Position numbers and translations under genes: made by a program
Part shown: positions 1 through 12,117 of the stretch, piece after piece
Layout: every line of letters starts with the position of its first letter
How positions within the stretch are numbered: the first letter of the stretch is position 1
Assembly: GCA_028023455.1 (NCBI GenBank)
Contig: JAQFVV010000064.1
Coordinates: 2,515,825-2,579,824 of the forward strand
DNA: 64,000 nt
Reading direction: 5' to 3'
From: Epiperipatus broadwayi
Taxonomy: Eukaryota; Onychophora; Udeonychophora; Euonychophora; Peripatidae
Notes under the pieces: model-generated
The model's database searches: none
What the model was told of the DNA's origin: nothing
The model's input: only the letters and a program-made list of their open reading frames with translations

Positions 1-74
1 CAATATGGTTATAAATAAACCACTAAACATCATATGATCATTATCTCATACTAGCATATAATTGTTTTAAACAA

Positions 75-295
75 TTCAAAACAAATCAAAACTCTCCATA
101 TAGTAGTGCCATCTTGTGCTAACAAGAGCAATCAATGGATGCCACTGATGAAGACCACAAGCCAGAAACTAGTCTGGGGATATTGGATGAGTAGGCACTA
201 GATAGAGATTTTATGCACAAGCATTCTGGCATCCATTGATTGCTCTTGTTAGCACAAGATGGCACTACTATATGGAGAGTTTTGCTTTGTTTTGA
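75..295. repeat. Foldback element, family 1, short form
   Basis: Inverted repeat: left arm 75-144 and right arm 227-295 are nearly perfect reverse complements, with about 80 bp between them. The flank at 15-75 matches sequence that also flanks the larger family 1 element at 23.9-24.4 kb (a segment with CCACTAAACATCA and GATCA), so the element probably extends left of the arms. There is no coding capacity. The spacer carries a decayed hammerhead-like core, listed separately. Non-autonomous; the mobilising enzyme is unknown. Confidence 0.8.
141..180 (+). ncRNA. Decayed hammerhead ribozyme motif (family 1)
   Basis: The core CTGATGA (145-151) is followed by a weak stem II (152-164), GAAAC (165-169), a two-base TA loop and GTC (172-174). 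This order is the hammerhead layout with a minimal stem III (A-T, C-G). Stem I is only CCA/TGG next to the core, and stem II has an A-A closing mismatch and a further mismatch, so activity is doubtful. The call rests mainly on the better copies elsewhere in the window. Confidence 0.5.
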
Positions 296-407
296 ATGGT
301 TATAAATAGTAACAGATTTTTTAACACAAACTCTTGTTTTCCAAGTTCCAATGATTTGCTGATATTGTGCAATATTTTATTGTAAATTCATTTTTCAACT
401 AATCTGG

Positions 408-1740
408 CCATGGTGCGAACGTGAAATGGGCCTATAATTATTGACCTTATCTTTATCTCCATTTTTAAAGATAAAGAATGCCATCCAACAATTAAAAATA
501 TAACAAGAAATAAAAGATATATTAAGCACATTCTTTATAAATAAAATTAGAAATATTATCTGAAGTCAAACTGAAATTCAATTTAAGTTTTTAGTGACTA
601 TTTCAATGTAGCATTCTATATTATCATTGATTAAATTATGCTTATTATAATCTTGTGATTGTATGGAAACTTTTGAAAAATATTTAGAAAACTCATCGGC
701 TGTTAATGAAGAAATAGTAACCTGTTATATTCTTCTTTTTATGACACCCAAATCTTTAACTAACAACCATAATTCTTTAAGATTATCTACAATTTTACTC
801 TTGATATCTTTTAGAAATTTTTGATAGTCACTTCTATAAATAATTTTAGATTACCTTCTCTACTTGATAAAATTGTTGTAAAAATCATATTTTTGGCTTT
901 CAAATATTGCCTATGATAATATGTTTCTCTCGTAATAAGACTTTTACGTGATTTGAAAACTGTGAGAAAAATGATTAGTGAAAATGAGCGTTTTACATAT
1001 GAATAAATCAATAACATGATTAAAAGTGTTGCTAAAAAATTCACTGCAATAATTAACATCATTGTAAGAGTAAAGAGAACCCCAATTAAAATTGGCATGC
1101 CCCATGCTCAAACCTAAACTGTCACCTTTTTTTTATAATTTCGTCCAAGAATATATAATGATGAAGTCTAGAAATATTTTACATCAATGATAGATTCTAA
1201 TGGTAGATGATGGATGTCAGGTGAAATCTACATACAAGATACAGAGAAACATTGAATATTTAGAAAATTACTAAAGATATCATTCAAAATAAGATATTTG
1301 CATTTGTACAAAAATTTATTGTCTGTGTTTTAATAAATTACAAAATTGAAGTACGCTAGAAATCTTAGAAGATGAAAAGAAATAGCGTGAAAAAGTATTC
1401 CCTAAATATAGATTGAGGATATTGAAAACACCTGTAGTGATAATATAAGATTTGGATGCAATTAAAACTATCGAGTGAGAAAAATAATTTATTTAATTCA
1501 GATATAAGAAATGTGGGTTTATGATAAATATTACCTATAATAACATTAAAACCATTATTCTTCAAGAAAATTTCATATCCTATTGACTTACAGAAAGAGG
1601 AATTGATAAAAATAGATTTATGTATAAAATTCTGTTTAAAGCAATTCACTCTTGAAGCAACTTCAGTAGGTCTATCAATGGAAGAACTCTGTAATTATCA
1701 TATATATTATAACCAATAGAATTTACCAAGTTGAGAGAAA
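408..1740 (-). pseudogene. Decayed non-LTR retrotransposon (LINE), endonuclease and RT start
   Basis: Read on the minus strand, several frames together give LINE protein pieces in the right order. At about 1740-1680 is an endonuclease-like GYNIYDNYR. At about 1540-1500 is NVIIGNIYHKP, matching the endonuclease strand usually read as a YRPPN-type motif. At about 1050-680 lies the linker, including a segment resembling ADEFSKYFSKV. At about 480-420 is IFKNGDKDKVNNYRPIS, the classic beginning of the LINE reverse transcriptase. Frameshifts and stops separate them, so no protein is made. Homology stops near 408, before the RT catalytic core, so the copy is truncated or interrupted there. CR1/Jockey-like affinity is a guess; it is clearly different from the RTE elements further right. 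Confidence 0.7.
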
Positions 1741-1859
1741 AAGCGCGATCGACTCGTATCTCCTCACTCCCACACTCACTCATCTCAGGATCGGCCATCC
1801 TTAGGATCGATGGCGATAGGCAGCATAATAATAACAATTGCCAGGATGCCAAATTGTAA

Positions 1860-4800
1860 CTTTGATAACATTTTCTTATACTAAATATTATTTATCCATA
1901 ATTACTTAATAATTTATAACAATATCCAATTAGCTACGAAACAAATAAAACTCTGAGAGTGTATTATAAATAATAATAATCTCGTAAAATCTTATATTTA
2001 TTGGAGAGGAGAAAAATTTAAATTTCCCTCCCCACTATACTTTACATCTCTCAACGCATTCCTATCCCTTAACATCAAAGCCATAATTAAATTTTAAAAG
2101 AAACCAAACTATTTCTATGCCCATCGTCACCCTCCTAATCCCTCTTTCCCATCATACTCTCATTCCTAATCATCCTTAGTAACTCAGGCTAATTTCTCTC
2201 GCTTAGTTTTCAGATTAATTTCCCATTTTGGCTAGATCTTTCTCCGCTGCGACAATCTTTTCTCAGGGCTTCAGAATAGCTAGGTATGGAATTTTATACA
2301 TTCAGTTACGAATTATTAGTGATAAATAAATATTATCCCAGTGATTGTATCCATAATTGACCTTGGTTGAATCTAACATAGCCAATGTCCATTTTCTCTA
2401 ATTTTCCAGTAATTAAGATCAAATTTTGAATATGAATTTTAAAATAAAGTACTATAAACACTTTCATAATTAAAAGGAATTTTGATTAACAAGTTCACCT
2501 GGGAAGGTACTTGAATCCAGTGGATGGATAAAGGATGTTATGTCCACCCACTGCCCTCTATATCACACAATAATCCTATTGCCTACTATAATTCTTAATA
2601 TAGCTAAATTATTACACTGACACTCTGTAGTTACTACTTAAATTCTGCAATGTTAAAAGAACTTTCTCTTGTCTTCATTTTAGCAAGAAAGCTTTATAAA
2701 ACTATTTTTAAATCAATTTTACTTGGTTTAATGTAACAAATTAAATCATGCTTAAAATTTAAGTAATATTGTATTGATGTATGATTGGGATATCCAGAAT
2801 TTATTTAACCACAAAACATAGAGACATAGACAAAGAGTTTATTTTAAAAGAACAACAATTTTATTCATAAAAATAAAGATAAAAAATATATATATTTACA
2901 ATATTTACAAAATTCCTAGCTTTTCCCTGTTCTTGAACTATATAACAGACATTTTATAAAACCAAACGAACAGCTGATTTGCTAAATTATAAGATAAAAA
3001 CATATTATCTAATTATTACTGAACTAGGGACTACAATCGCTGTGGATTAACTTGATATTTAAAATAAATGATTCTAATATTTTCTTTTACAATCACGTAA
3101 TATTTAAATATAATAATTTTAAACTTTCTCAATATGCTTTATGATTTCCAGTAATTAATTTATTCTACAATTATGAATATTAATAATGAAGATAATTCTT
3201 TATATAACAATGAGCTAGTAACTTATGCATAAATTAGCTCAGCTAAATATGCCTTAACTATATGCTTTTAAATTTAAGATATTTTACAGCATTGCTTACC
3301 CTTGTGTATATTAAACTACTATTCCAGTGTTTAAGAATCAGTGTTCAAATCGATCATTCTTTCATTTATACACACGTACATCATATATCAACGTTCCTAT
3401 AGTAAGAATACTTTCATTGACTTACCATTCCAGCGAAGTTCTTAGCTGGCTGTAAATTAGAATCTATGATATTCATTGCTTATCACCATTATTCCACTTG
3501 CTTTATTTCTTAAATTCAATACTGAAATTTATCATAATTCTGAGCTCTTATTGTTCACATAAATATTTAAACAATGCAATGCCTCGGTACAACAGATCAC
3601 ACATTTAAATCCATATTCATCTAGAAACGTCAAATTAATTTTGCGATCCTGTAAACAACATTCATAACTTATATTTTACTGTACCTGAAATAATGTACAC
3701 CCATAAGAAATTGAAGTCAGCATCAACATGAGGATTGGCAAAGACCTGAATTAGAGAAAAATACATTTTCATTAAGGCTAAGGTATGCTAGGAATCATCA
3801 CTAGTCATACAAGGATACATGGGTATGCCCAACCCCTCTGGCTATCAATAAAGAGATCATCTTACAGTGCATAAAATAACCAAGTGGGAAACTCATCCAC
3901 TACTTTTAAATACTTCATAAAATTTTACTAAATATTTTAGTGAGCGAGCTAAGCTACAACTTCATTAGCTAGGTGATGATTCTCTAACCAACCACGTAAA
4001 CAAGGGTCTCATACCAATTTGCACACTTATATGAAATTTTACATATATATTACTTCCACAAAATATTGTACTGATACATGAGCCAACAATTTTCTAAGCA
4101 TAAATCAGCTTACATCTAACTTATCTTAACTTTAGTAATAATAATAATAATAATAAAATAAGAAATGCACATCATTTGCAAACTCATCTCTTTTCACTCT
4201 TGGGACATAGTTATTGCATTCTGTCATAACATGCATTCCATTTTAAATATAATATTTATTAGCATAAATATTTAATAGTACCTGATTTTTAAAATTATAC
4301 CTAGTATAATAAACACTTTATTTATATCTCTCAACTCTTCTAATTAAGAGTAAAGCATAAATCTAACAGTTAAATAAGGCATATTTGATAAATTTTATAT
4401 TAACTCAAACTAAGAAACCTTTTAAATATTGGTTAAATTTAAACATATGCATTTAATGAACTCTTTTGCTAATAAGCTTAGATAAATATACAAAAAATAA
4501 TGAATAAAATTATACTTAAACAGTCCTCCTTAAATCGTCTCCGATTCTTTTTTATATATTGTTGCAACTGCAGATTTCAGTTTTATGTTTTATTTTGAAT
4601 TACATAATCCATTGGAAAACTTTAACAACTTTTCATAAATTAATCCTCGAGGTTTCACATTTTTGTTGGAAGTTTTAGCACTTAATCCATTTTTAAGATG
4701 TAACATATTAATCCAAAGGTGTTTATTTATCAAATCATTTTTAAAAATTGATAATCCTTGCCATTTAAATTAATAATTTCCACTTTTAATTAAGTTATTT

Positions 4801-7030
4801 ATTCATTTTGGATTTCTTTAATTAAATTATATTTAATATTGGAAGATAACCAGCTTTCCCTAATTCTGTTTTACAGATAGGTTGGTTAAGGTAGCTTAGT
4901 TGAGAGAAGTCCACTCATCCACACATTTCTCCCTAAATTCTCATTATATTCCGTTACTTTTGTCATAGGTTGGTAGTATATTGATTGAAGTAATAGTTAT
5001 ATTTCTTTTTCTACACTATTTATTCATTTTTCATTGACAACTTGTCTCTTTGATCCCACCATGATACATTAGTCTTTCAAATGGGATTTAACATACAACA
5101 TTAGCATTAAAATTCAGTTCCACACTTATTTTTAATAAAAATAGAATTATTTTCTTTCTGAATTTTTGATGATACAAATAATCAGATCCATCCATTTTAA
5201 TAAGTAAAAGTTTGAAATAAAGATTCATAAAATACAGTGTTTCCTCAATTTTCCTTAAGCAAAATTTTCTCTGCGGTGGTTTCATTGTTTGCCAATTGCC
5301 AAAACTGCTTACAGTTGTATAGAAAAAAATCATGAAATTATTTACTTCAGGAGAAACAAATATATGCCCAATAGAAAAAATTTACTCACTAATCATGTCT
5401 TAAAATATTAATAATTTTGATTAAGTTTCTCATTCAGAAAAAGAACCAGAAAAAACAGTAAAACCTTAATTTTTTTAGTATTAAAAAATGATAATTTAAT
5501 CTGACGAGATTCCTCTAGATAGACTAATGATGAAGAGAGTCTCTTCTTAATGACAGGTTGAGTTTTTATATTATCTAAACCCCCTCCTTAAATTCCTGGA
5601 TCATCTAACTGGTTGATTCCTATTGTTTTACAAATTATTTATTCACAATTTTATAAACATCATGTGGTTTTGTTAAGAATTTTCCCGCTCATGGAAATCC
5701 CCCTGAAAGAACAAAAAAATTAATGTTTTTAATAAAACATAAATAATGCATATCAACCTGACTTTAAATCCAGGATTTTGAATGGGAATTGGCTGCTATG
5801 AATGAGATATTGAAATAAAATAATAATTCTCCAAAAGAACTTTTCACTGAGACCATGTACTATTTCTATTAATTATTAATTAATTCTATAACTAAAATTT
5901 TCTAAGATATTCTACAGATATGCATGTATGCACACATATAAAATTCTATCTGAACCAATTGCTTAATACTTTGATTGATTCTTGATCTTTTTCTTAGACA
6001 ATTTGCTTTTAATAAATTATAGTGTTATAATTCACTTTTACAAAGATACAATTTTTTTACTAGTAACTTTCAAGAAGTTAACTTTATAAACCCCCCCCCC
6101 TTCATTTTTTTTAAATCTCTGAACTATTAATAATAATTTGAAAAATATTTTAAAAAAATAAATTCTCAATTATGAGTGTTTTTGATTTAGTAAACTTTAC
6201 TAATTGACAGCAAAATAAAATAATCCCTGTTTATAGAAATTTATGAATGAATTTTGTTTGTGTACTAAGTTGTTGATGTCAACCTATTGAAACTTTTATT
6301 TTGATTTGAACTTAGTATCATATAAATAGCTTATATATTACCATAAATACATTTTATGAGGAAACACTGTCATAAATAACTCAGCTTAAAAATTAATGGA
6401 GCTTTGGTCAAAACCAAAGGCTACAATATACAAATGGTCTTATATACAATGTGAAAGTCAGGTTTCATTTTAAAAAATGTCAGAATTCAAGTATTATTTT
6501 ATGAGATTTTAATAAAAATCATATCCCCTCTCATTAAAATAGAAACAATGTGATTCATATCAAAATATAAAAATTAAATAAATGTATAACAAAGTAAGAT
6601 AAAAATACATTATATAAAAAATTTTAATGAGTTGGCCAAAAACACATGAAAAAAAGTTTAAAAATTACAGTGGGGCCATAAATAAGAAGGTGTAATTTCA
6701 TAATGATTCAGTTTGGGGATAGAAATATAAAAGCAAGCTGATTTAGAATTAAACATAAGCATTATCAAGACAAAGACAAATTTTGAGCATAATATAAAAG
6801 CAAACAACAATATTTCATCAGCTAATATATATTTAAGCCCTAAGGTGTGTATAATAATAAATATATATAAATTCTGGGATCATGATTAAGTGCTGATCAT
6901 CATCAATTCTCTGAGCTCTCTGTTATCATACTAATTGTCCTAAAATCTATAAATTAAAATAAATGGACTTTAAAGGTGACTTTCATAACTTTAGTATCAT
7001 ACAAATAATTATAAACATAAATATATAGAT
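1860..7030. other. Gene-poor A+T-rich stretch
   Basis: I see no convincing gene. It contains a short (TAA)n run near 4136-4155, poly-C at about 6090-6101, and several stretches of moderate base composition (about 2030-2285) without an open frame or splice sites I could support. It is probably old, unrecognisable repeat sequence. Confidence 0.5.
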
Positions 7031-7040
7031 GTCCACACAT

Positions 7041-7244
7041 GTACATATTAAACAAAATACACTAGAATAACTCTACAAAATTAAAAATGCCTATATAAAA
7101 TTAACACATAATTTCTTTGCTATATGCTATTCAAGATGGCAGAAGATGCTACAAGTTGGCTATAGCAAAGAAATTATGTGTTAATTTTATATAGCCATTT
7201 TTAATTTTGTAGAGATATTCTAATGCATTTTGTTTATATTGTAC
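7041..7244. mobile_element. MITE-like hairpin element
   Basis: Near-perfect inverted repeat with arms 7041-7124 and 7161-7244 around a 36-bp spacer, symmetric about 7142.5. The inner arms (CTCTAC...GCTATA) are almost identical, while the outer 30 bp are more diverged. No coding capacity. It abuts the left LTR of the Ty3/gypsy element; the right arm ends four bases before the LTR, so one element probably inserted beside or into the other. Confidence 0.85.
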
Positions 7245-7247
7245 CAT

Positions 7248-8570
7248 TGAGTGGTATATCTTAATGTTTATCTTAATGTTTATACACTTTATATGCTTCA
7301 TATTTAGTGACCAAATCATATTTAATTTGCTAATTCCGTAATTAGAATGTGTCAGGCCATTTTATTGAATAGAATTATTTTTCCGGGTCATGCAATCCTG
7401 TTTATAAAACTCAACTAAACTTGAATAAAAATGAGAAGGGCATGAGCTTTTGATTTATTTGAAAGGCACCAGAATTCTATCCAAAAATTCACTGGCTCAC
7501 CCCTCCTAATCTTATTAGCTACTATTATCAAATTATTTGCTACACCCAGAGGATTATATTTTCTAATAGAGTATCAGCAATTTATTTGGTAAAATAATAA
7601 TGGTTGAATTTACCCAATTTTATCTTATTATTAACTAACAAATAGACAACAACGCAAGTTATATTTAGGTTTATTAATTCATAATTAAAATATTTATAAT
7701 ATTACTAAGAGAATAAAGTATAAAATCAAAATTAAATTATTATTAAAAATTACTTCTTTTAAGATTTAGATTTTTAATAGTGTGATTCAACACCGGATTG
7801 GTAATAGTTCAAGAAAGTGATCACTTCTAACTTATGCAACAAAATTTCTTACCAGTAAATTTAATTGCTCACATACCATACTGGGTAGTTGACCATGCAT
7901 GTAATTTGTCTTGGGAGGAATCTGATGTACACTCTTCTTATAGCTTGTAGGTAGTCCAGGGTTCAAAATTCAGGTAAGCAATGACTTCACTCTCAGCATT
8001 ATTATGACTTCAGGAAAGAAGAAAACATCAGCAAATGAACTCCTCCATGAATGTTACAATATTTCTGTCTATTGATGAGAGTAGCTTGGATATTACAAAG
8101 AAAATTAATTTATATTCAAATGACTATTTCCAGTCACATATAACACCAAACAAATTAAAATGAAGGTTCTAAGATGACCGATGCACAATATATTTCATTT
8201 TCATAATCTTCCCAATTTTTTTAGTCTGCTACACACATCCTGTTGACACCTGTTCTTTTTGACAAAATTTAATTTATTTTTGTTTCAGAATCATCTTTGT
8301 CCCGCTTTGGTAGCCATCTTTAATTATGGTGGAAAATGTTGTACTTTTACCTTTCAAGTGCTGCTAACTAATTTTGCAATAAAAATATTTTAAAAATATT
8401 TTCTTATCTTAGCAAAAGTCACAGTAAATTTTTGTTAATCTCTTTATATCTTTTTTTAAACTTTTTAAGTTAAAGAAAAAATATATAACCTATGTTTTCT
8501 AGAATCAGATTATACTTAAAAATATACTATTCCCCCTTTTAAGAAATTTAATTTCACTTCTAAATTACCA
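7248..8570 (-). repeat. 3' LTR of Ty3/gypsy element
   Basis: About 1.3 kb, colinear with 12118-13410 over its whole length with many substitutions and small indels. As read on the plus strand it begins near TGAG and ends near ACCA, giving TG...CA ends. It is the 3' LTR because the internal pol fragments read leftward. Exact ends are uncertain by a few tens of bases, and no clear target-site duplication is visible. Confidence 0.8.
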
Positions 8571-9059
8571 ACACTGATTATACAAATATTGTACAATACT
8601 ACTGTGGTCAACAGCAAGAATAAAATGGTGTTTAACCTTGTTTTTATTCCTAATAATCTTTAACTTTTCAGTTAATCATTCTAATACTGAATTAACATTT
8701 AAATTTGAGATCTTCAGGGTTTAAATCCAATAAGTTTATTCTACAGGGCTATTGTTCTATAAGGCCTTAATGTCCTGGCATTGTATTTTCCCTTCTCTCC
8801 CCTTTCATTCATGAGAGTAAATTCATGTATGTAATTCTCTCTAACTATCTGATATGGTCTCTCATAGAAATTCTGAAACTTCTTACAGATACCTTCTCTG
8901 TTTGGCTTACTGGGTTTACTGTAACTTATACCTCACATTGTCCTCTTTTCTGAAACTGTCAGCTTTTGGAATTTTGTGTCTGTTCTTATGCCAGATGCAT
9001 GTCTTATCCACAATGATGTGTTCCTCTGTCCATCTCTATTGATACAATCAGAGATGACT

Positions 9060-9690
9060 GGTAACTTCGCTTTGTACAGTCATGGCATGGATTGTCAGAA
9101 TTGGAGCTGAAAATGTGCAAAACCTGTGGACACATTTACCACCCTGTTGTAGTAATTAATCACCCATGGCAAATGTTTCACCTGCTCTTCATGGTTTGAT
9201 AATGTGTACACTTGAAAAAGGCATCCCAATTCTTTCATCTCCCATTTGCATGGGTTTGGCTGAAGATTATGAATAGATGACAATACAAGCTCTATTTCCA
9301 TTCCATCATTTCACTTCCTCCATTCAGTTGATATGAAAGGAGTTCCATAATTAGATAAAATTGCCTTCAGTTTACCTACTTTAGGGAATGTGTCTCTAAT
9401 ATCCATATGGTGTTTGTTGCATTAGCCTGTGACATAGGGTATGCAGACACACATTTTGAAAAAACATAAACTACAATGTATCTCATCCTCCAGAACCTAT
9501 GTAGTGGCCCATAAAAATCAATAGCTACCAGGTCATTTGGTTTCTCATAAATTTGGGGTTCAATTTACCTGCATATAATCTGTTGGAGGGCTTCATCTTC
9601 TGGCACACTTCACACTTCTTTAATATGTTGGTTATCTGATACTGCATACCTGGCCAGTAAAACCATGTTTTTCAACTGTCTCTCTACTTT
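9060..9690 (-). pseudogene. Integrase remnant of the gypsy element
   Basis: Minus-strand frames give, in order, a zinc-binding end (ILKKCEVCQKMKPSNR), the core strand PNDLVAIDFYGPL with the first catalytic Asp, a segment equivalent to the second catalytic Asp region (LKAILSNYGTPF), and a downstream stretch (KEMKELGCLF-like, then WVINYYNRVVNVSTGF) typical of the end of gypsy integrase cores. The last part survives as a 68-codon open frame at 9095-9301. Stops and frameshifts lie between all segments. The product would have joined element cDNA to host DNA. Confidence 0.8.
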
Positions 9691-10229
9691 GTGAATTCAT
9701 AGTGGCCATATAAACAGTGAGGTTACGTAGTTAACTTATCTCATAAGTCCTTAGAACCCCTTTATGTCCATTAAATACTACAATATTCCCTCTCTCAAAT
9801 GATACTTTCTCCCATTTTTTCAGAGTAACTTTCCCTTGACTCATCTTTGCTCTCTTCTCTCTCTAGACTCTCTATAATTCTCTGATATCTGGAATCTTGT
9901 TTCTGTTTATCACCGAAGTATCTAAGTTTATCATGCCTACTGCTGCCAGACTTATGTCTTCTATATGCAAATGGCTAGTGAATTCCTGACCCAGATTGCA
10001 ATTTAAAGCATTTGACACCACATTCTCTGTTCCTTACAATATTCTATAGAGTAATTGAATTTTTTTAAAAAAAGCTCTAATGAATTAAGCTACTAATCAG
10101 ATAACTGTGGTTAAGGAATTCCAGACTTTTGTGACAGGTTTGTCAGAAATTATTAAAATCTGTGGAATGCCTATACCATGACCAATACATCCTTTTTTGT
10201 TACAGAGTAATTGATTTCTGTCCTCTTAA

Positions 10230-11000
10230 TGGTCTGCTAATGAAATATATTGTACCTTGACTACAATCTTCCTGAGTTTGCATCAGTGCTGCACCCAACT
10301 CATATCAACTACTGTTCAAAAGTCATGGTAGACCAACATTACCAAGCTCAAAATTTCTTTTTGATATCTTTGAATAGAGTTTCATGTTTGTCTGTCCATT
10401 CTCTTGGATTATTTTTTCATAATAGCTGCAGCAAAGGCTCCATATCTGTTGCAAAGTTCCAGTAAAATTTACTATAAAAATTACATAGCCCTAGGGTGAC
10501 TTAAACTGTCTTAGGGTCTGGGAATTCCCTGTATTTTATTGGAAGGTTCTTAATTCATTTTCTGCTGATCAAATTTTTGAAAAACTTACTTCTGCCACAT
10601 CTATATAACTTTTTGTAAATTAATTTGAATGCCCTTGTCTTTGCATTCTTGTAAAAACATTCAGAAATGTCTTATAAATGATTCCCTGAGCTTTTGGATG
10701 CAATTATGGCATCATCCATATAAATGGTAGTGAAACTCTTTATTTCCAGAGATAGTACTCTGTCGATGCACTTCAATAACCAAACAGCATTCTGTTAAAC
10801 TGGTAAGATATGCCATTATATCTGAAAGCCATATACTTGAAGTGTGCTAGGTATAGTTTGAACTGCCAATAACTGGCCATCACATTGGAAAAATTTTTTT
10901 ATCACCGAACCTGCTCAATAATTCATTTGTAAGTGGAGAAATATTCTGATCAGGTCAGGTAATTCTATTCAACTATCTAGCATCTAATCATAGTCTTACT
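10230..11000 (-). pseudogene. Reverse transcriptase and RNase H remnant of the gypsy element
   Basis: On the minus strand, ASYWQFKL-like and FKYMAFRYNGISYQFNRMLFG (about 10880-10780) match the palm region of gypsy RT. TTIYMDDAIIASKS (about 10735-10690) carries the YMDD active-site motif. TLGLCNFYSKFYWNFA (about 10500-10450) is the connection segment. YELGAALMQTQED and TIYFISRPL (about 10310-10215) match the start of RNase H. Several frameshifts and stops interrupt it. The catalytic YMDD has survived, but the reading frame has not. Confidence 0.82.
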
Positions 11001-11525
11001 GACCAATCCTTTTTTATTATCACTAACAGGTTGTTATATGGTGATGTTCACCTCATTTATAATCCCCATCCTTCTTTTGTGATAATTGTTTTCAATCTCT
11101 GTTCTATATTGGTCAGGTATTGGGTAGGATCATACCTGATACAATGTGCTATTGATATTCTTAATTAGGTGTTTATAGCATTTAATTTTCCCTGGCCTAA
11201 CCAAAAAAATTGCACTATATCTCTCTAATAATTCTTTCAATGCCTTTTCCCACCCTCTTTAATCTGTTTTCCTCTTGCTTCATATCTCTGCTTGTGCTCT
11301 CTCTGTCTTATGTTGAATACTACATACTTTTCTCAACAATGTTCTTTCTCTTGATCTAAACTTGACTACTTCTTCTTCACATGTGATATTTCCTTCTTTA
11401 TAGTTCATCAAGCATCCTTATTTTTGCATGAAGGCTGATTCTAATATTGCATCATGTATGAGTCATTTCAATATCAGCAAAACATGTTGTGTATCTTTCT
11501 TTCCCACCCTTACTCATACCCACAT

Positions 11526-11816
11526 TTATTTCATCTCTAGTTGAGCCTTTTTATTTTTGGCCAATGTTACTTGGGTTTTCCTCACTGGAAGAGTTTGAAC
11601 ATCAAGAACTTGTTGCATCATGCATTCATATACAGTCTCAGACCTATTTGACATTTGACTACCAGCATCAAACAATGCTTGCACTTCAATATTTTTAAAC
11701 CATGTTGTAATTTTTGGGCATTCTTGAGAGACAAAATTTATTGTCTCCCTATCCCATTCACAAATCAGATTGTCTATTCTTTTTATTTCTATACCATGGA
11801 CTATTTTTTTTTCCAC
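11526..11816 (-). pseudogene. Aspartic protease remnant of the gypsy element
   Basis: A 96-codon open frame. Residues around VQALFDAGSQMS resemble the retropepsin active-site loop (usually DTG or DSG followed by S/A), here DAG, so either a variant or a decayed active site. Its place upstream of RT in element orientation fits PR in a gag-pol polyprotein. Flanking sequence toward 12100 should be gag but is not recognisable. Confidence 0.6.
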
Positions 11817-12117
11817 TTCAAAATTCCATATACTTTTATTTCTATCACCTATATTTTGCTTAGTTTCTATTTTCTTATGATTTATATTTCACTAACACAT
11901 TTGCTGACATCCTTCCCACCATTGTCACTTTACCTTCTGAGCTACTTTCTTTCCCATCATTTTGCATACTCTTTTTCTCTTACCTACATACACCTTTTTT
12001 TTTTCAAAATATTTACAATTAAAATATTATTCTTTTATAATTCCTACTCTTATCTCATGTTCATGGTTACTATTATGGATCATATGCATAAATGTTGGAT
12101 GACATTCAATCATCCAA

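Noticed and set aside
811-1098. Hydrophobic minus-strand frame that looks like a membrane protein
   Set aside because: Another frame of the same stretch gives LINE linker sequence in correct order between endonuclease and RT; the hydrophobic frame is an artefact of A+T-rich DNA.
1646-1852. Possible first exon on the minus strand with a signal-peptide-like start (MASWQLLLLCCLSP) and a CTTG/GTAAAT donor
   Set aside because: The frame continues into GYNIYDNYR, which looks like LINE endonuclease, so the open frame is better explained as the decayed LINE. Not fully excluded for 1727-1852.
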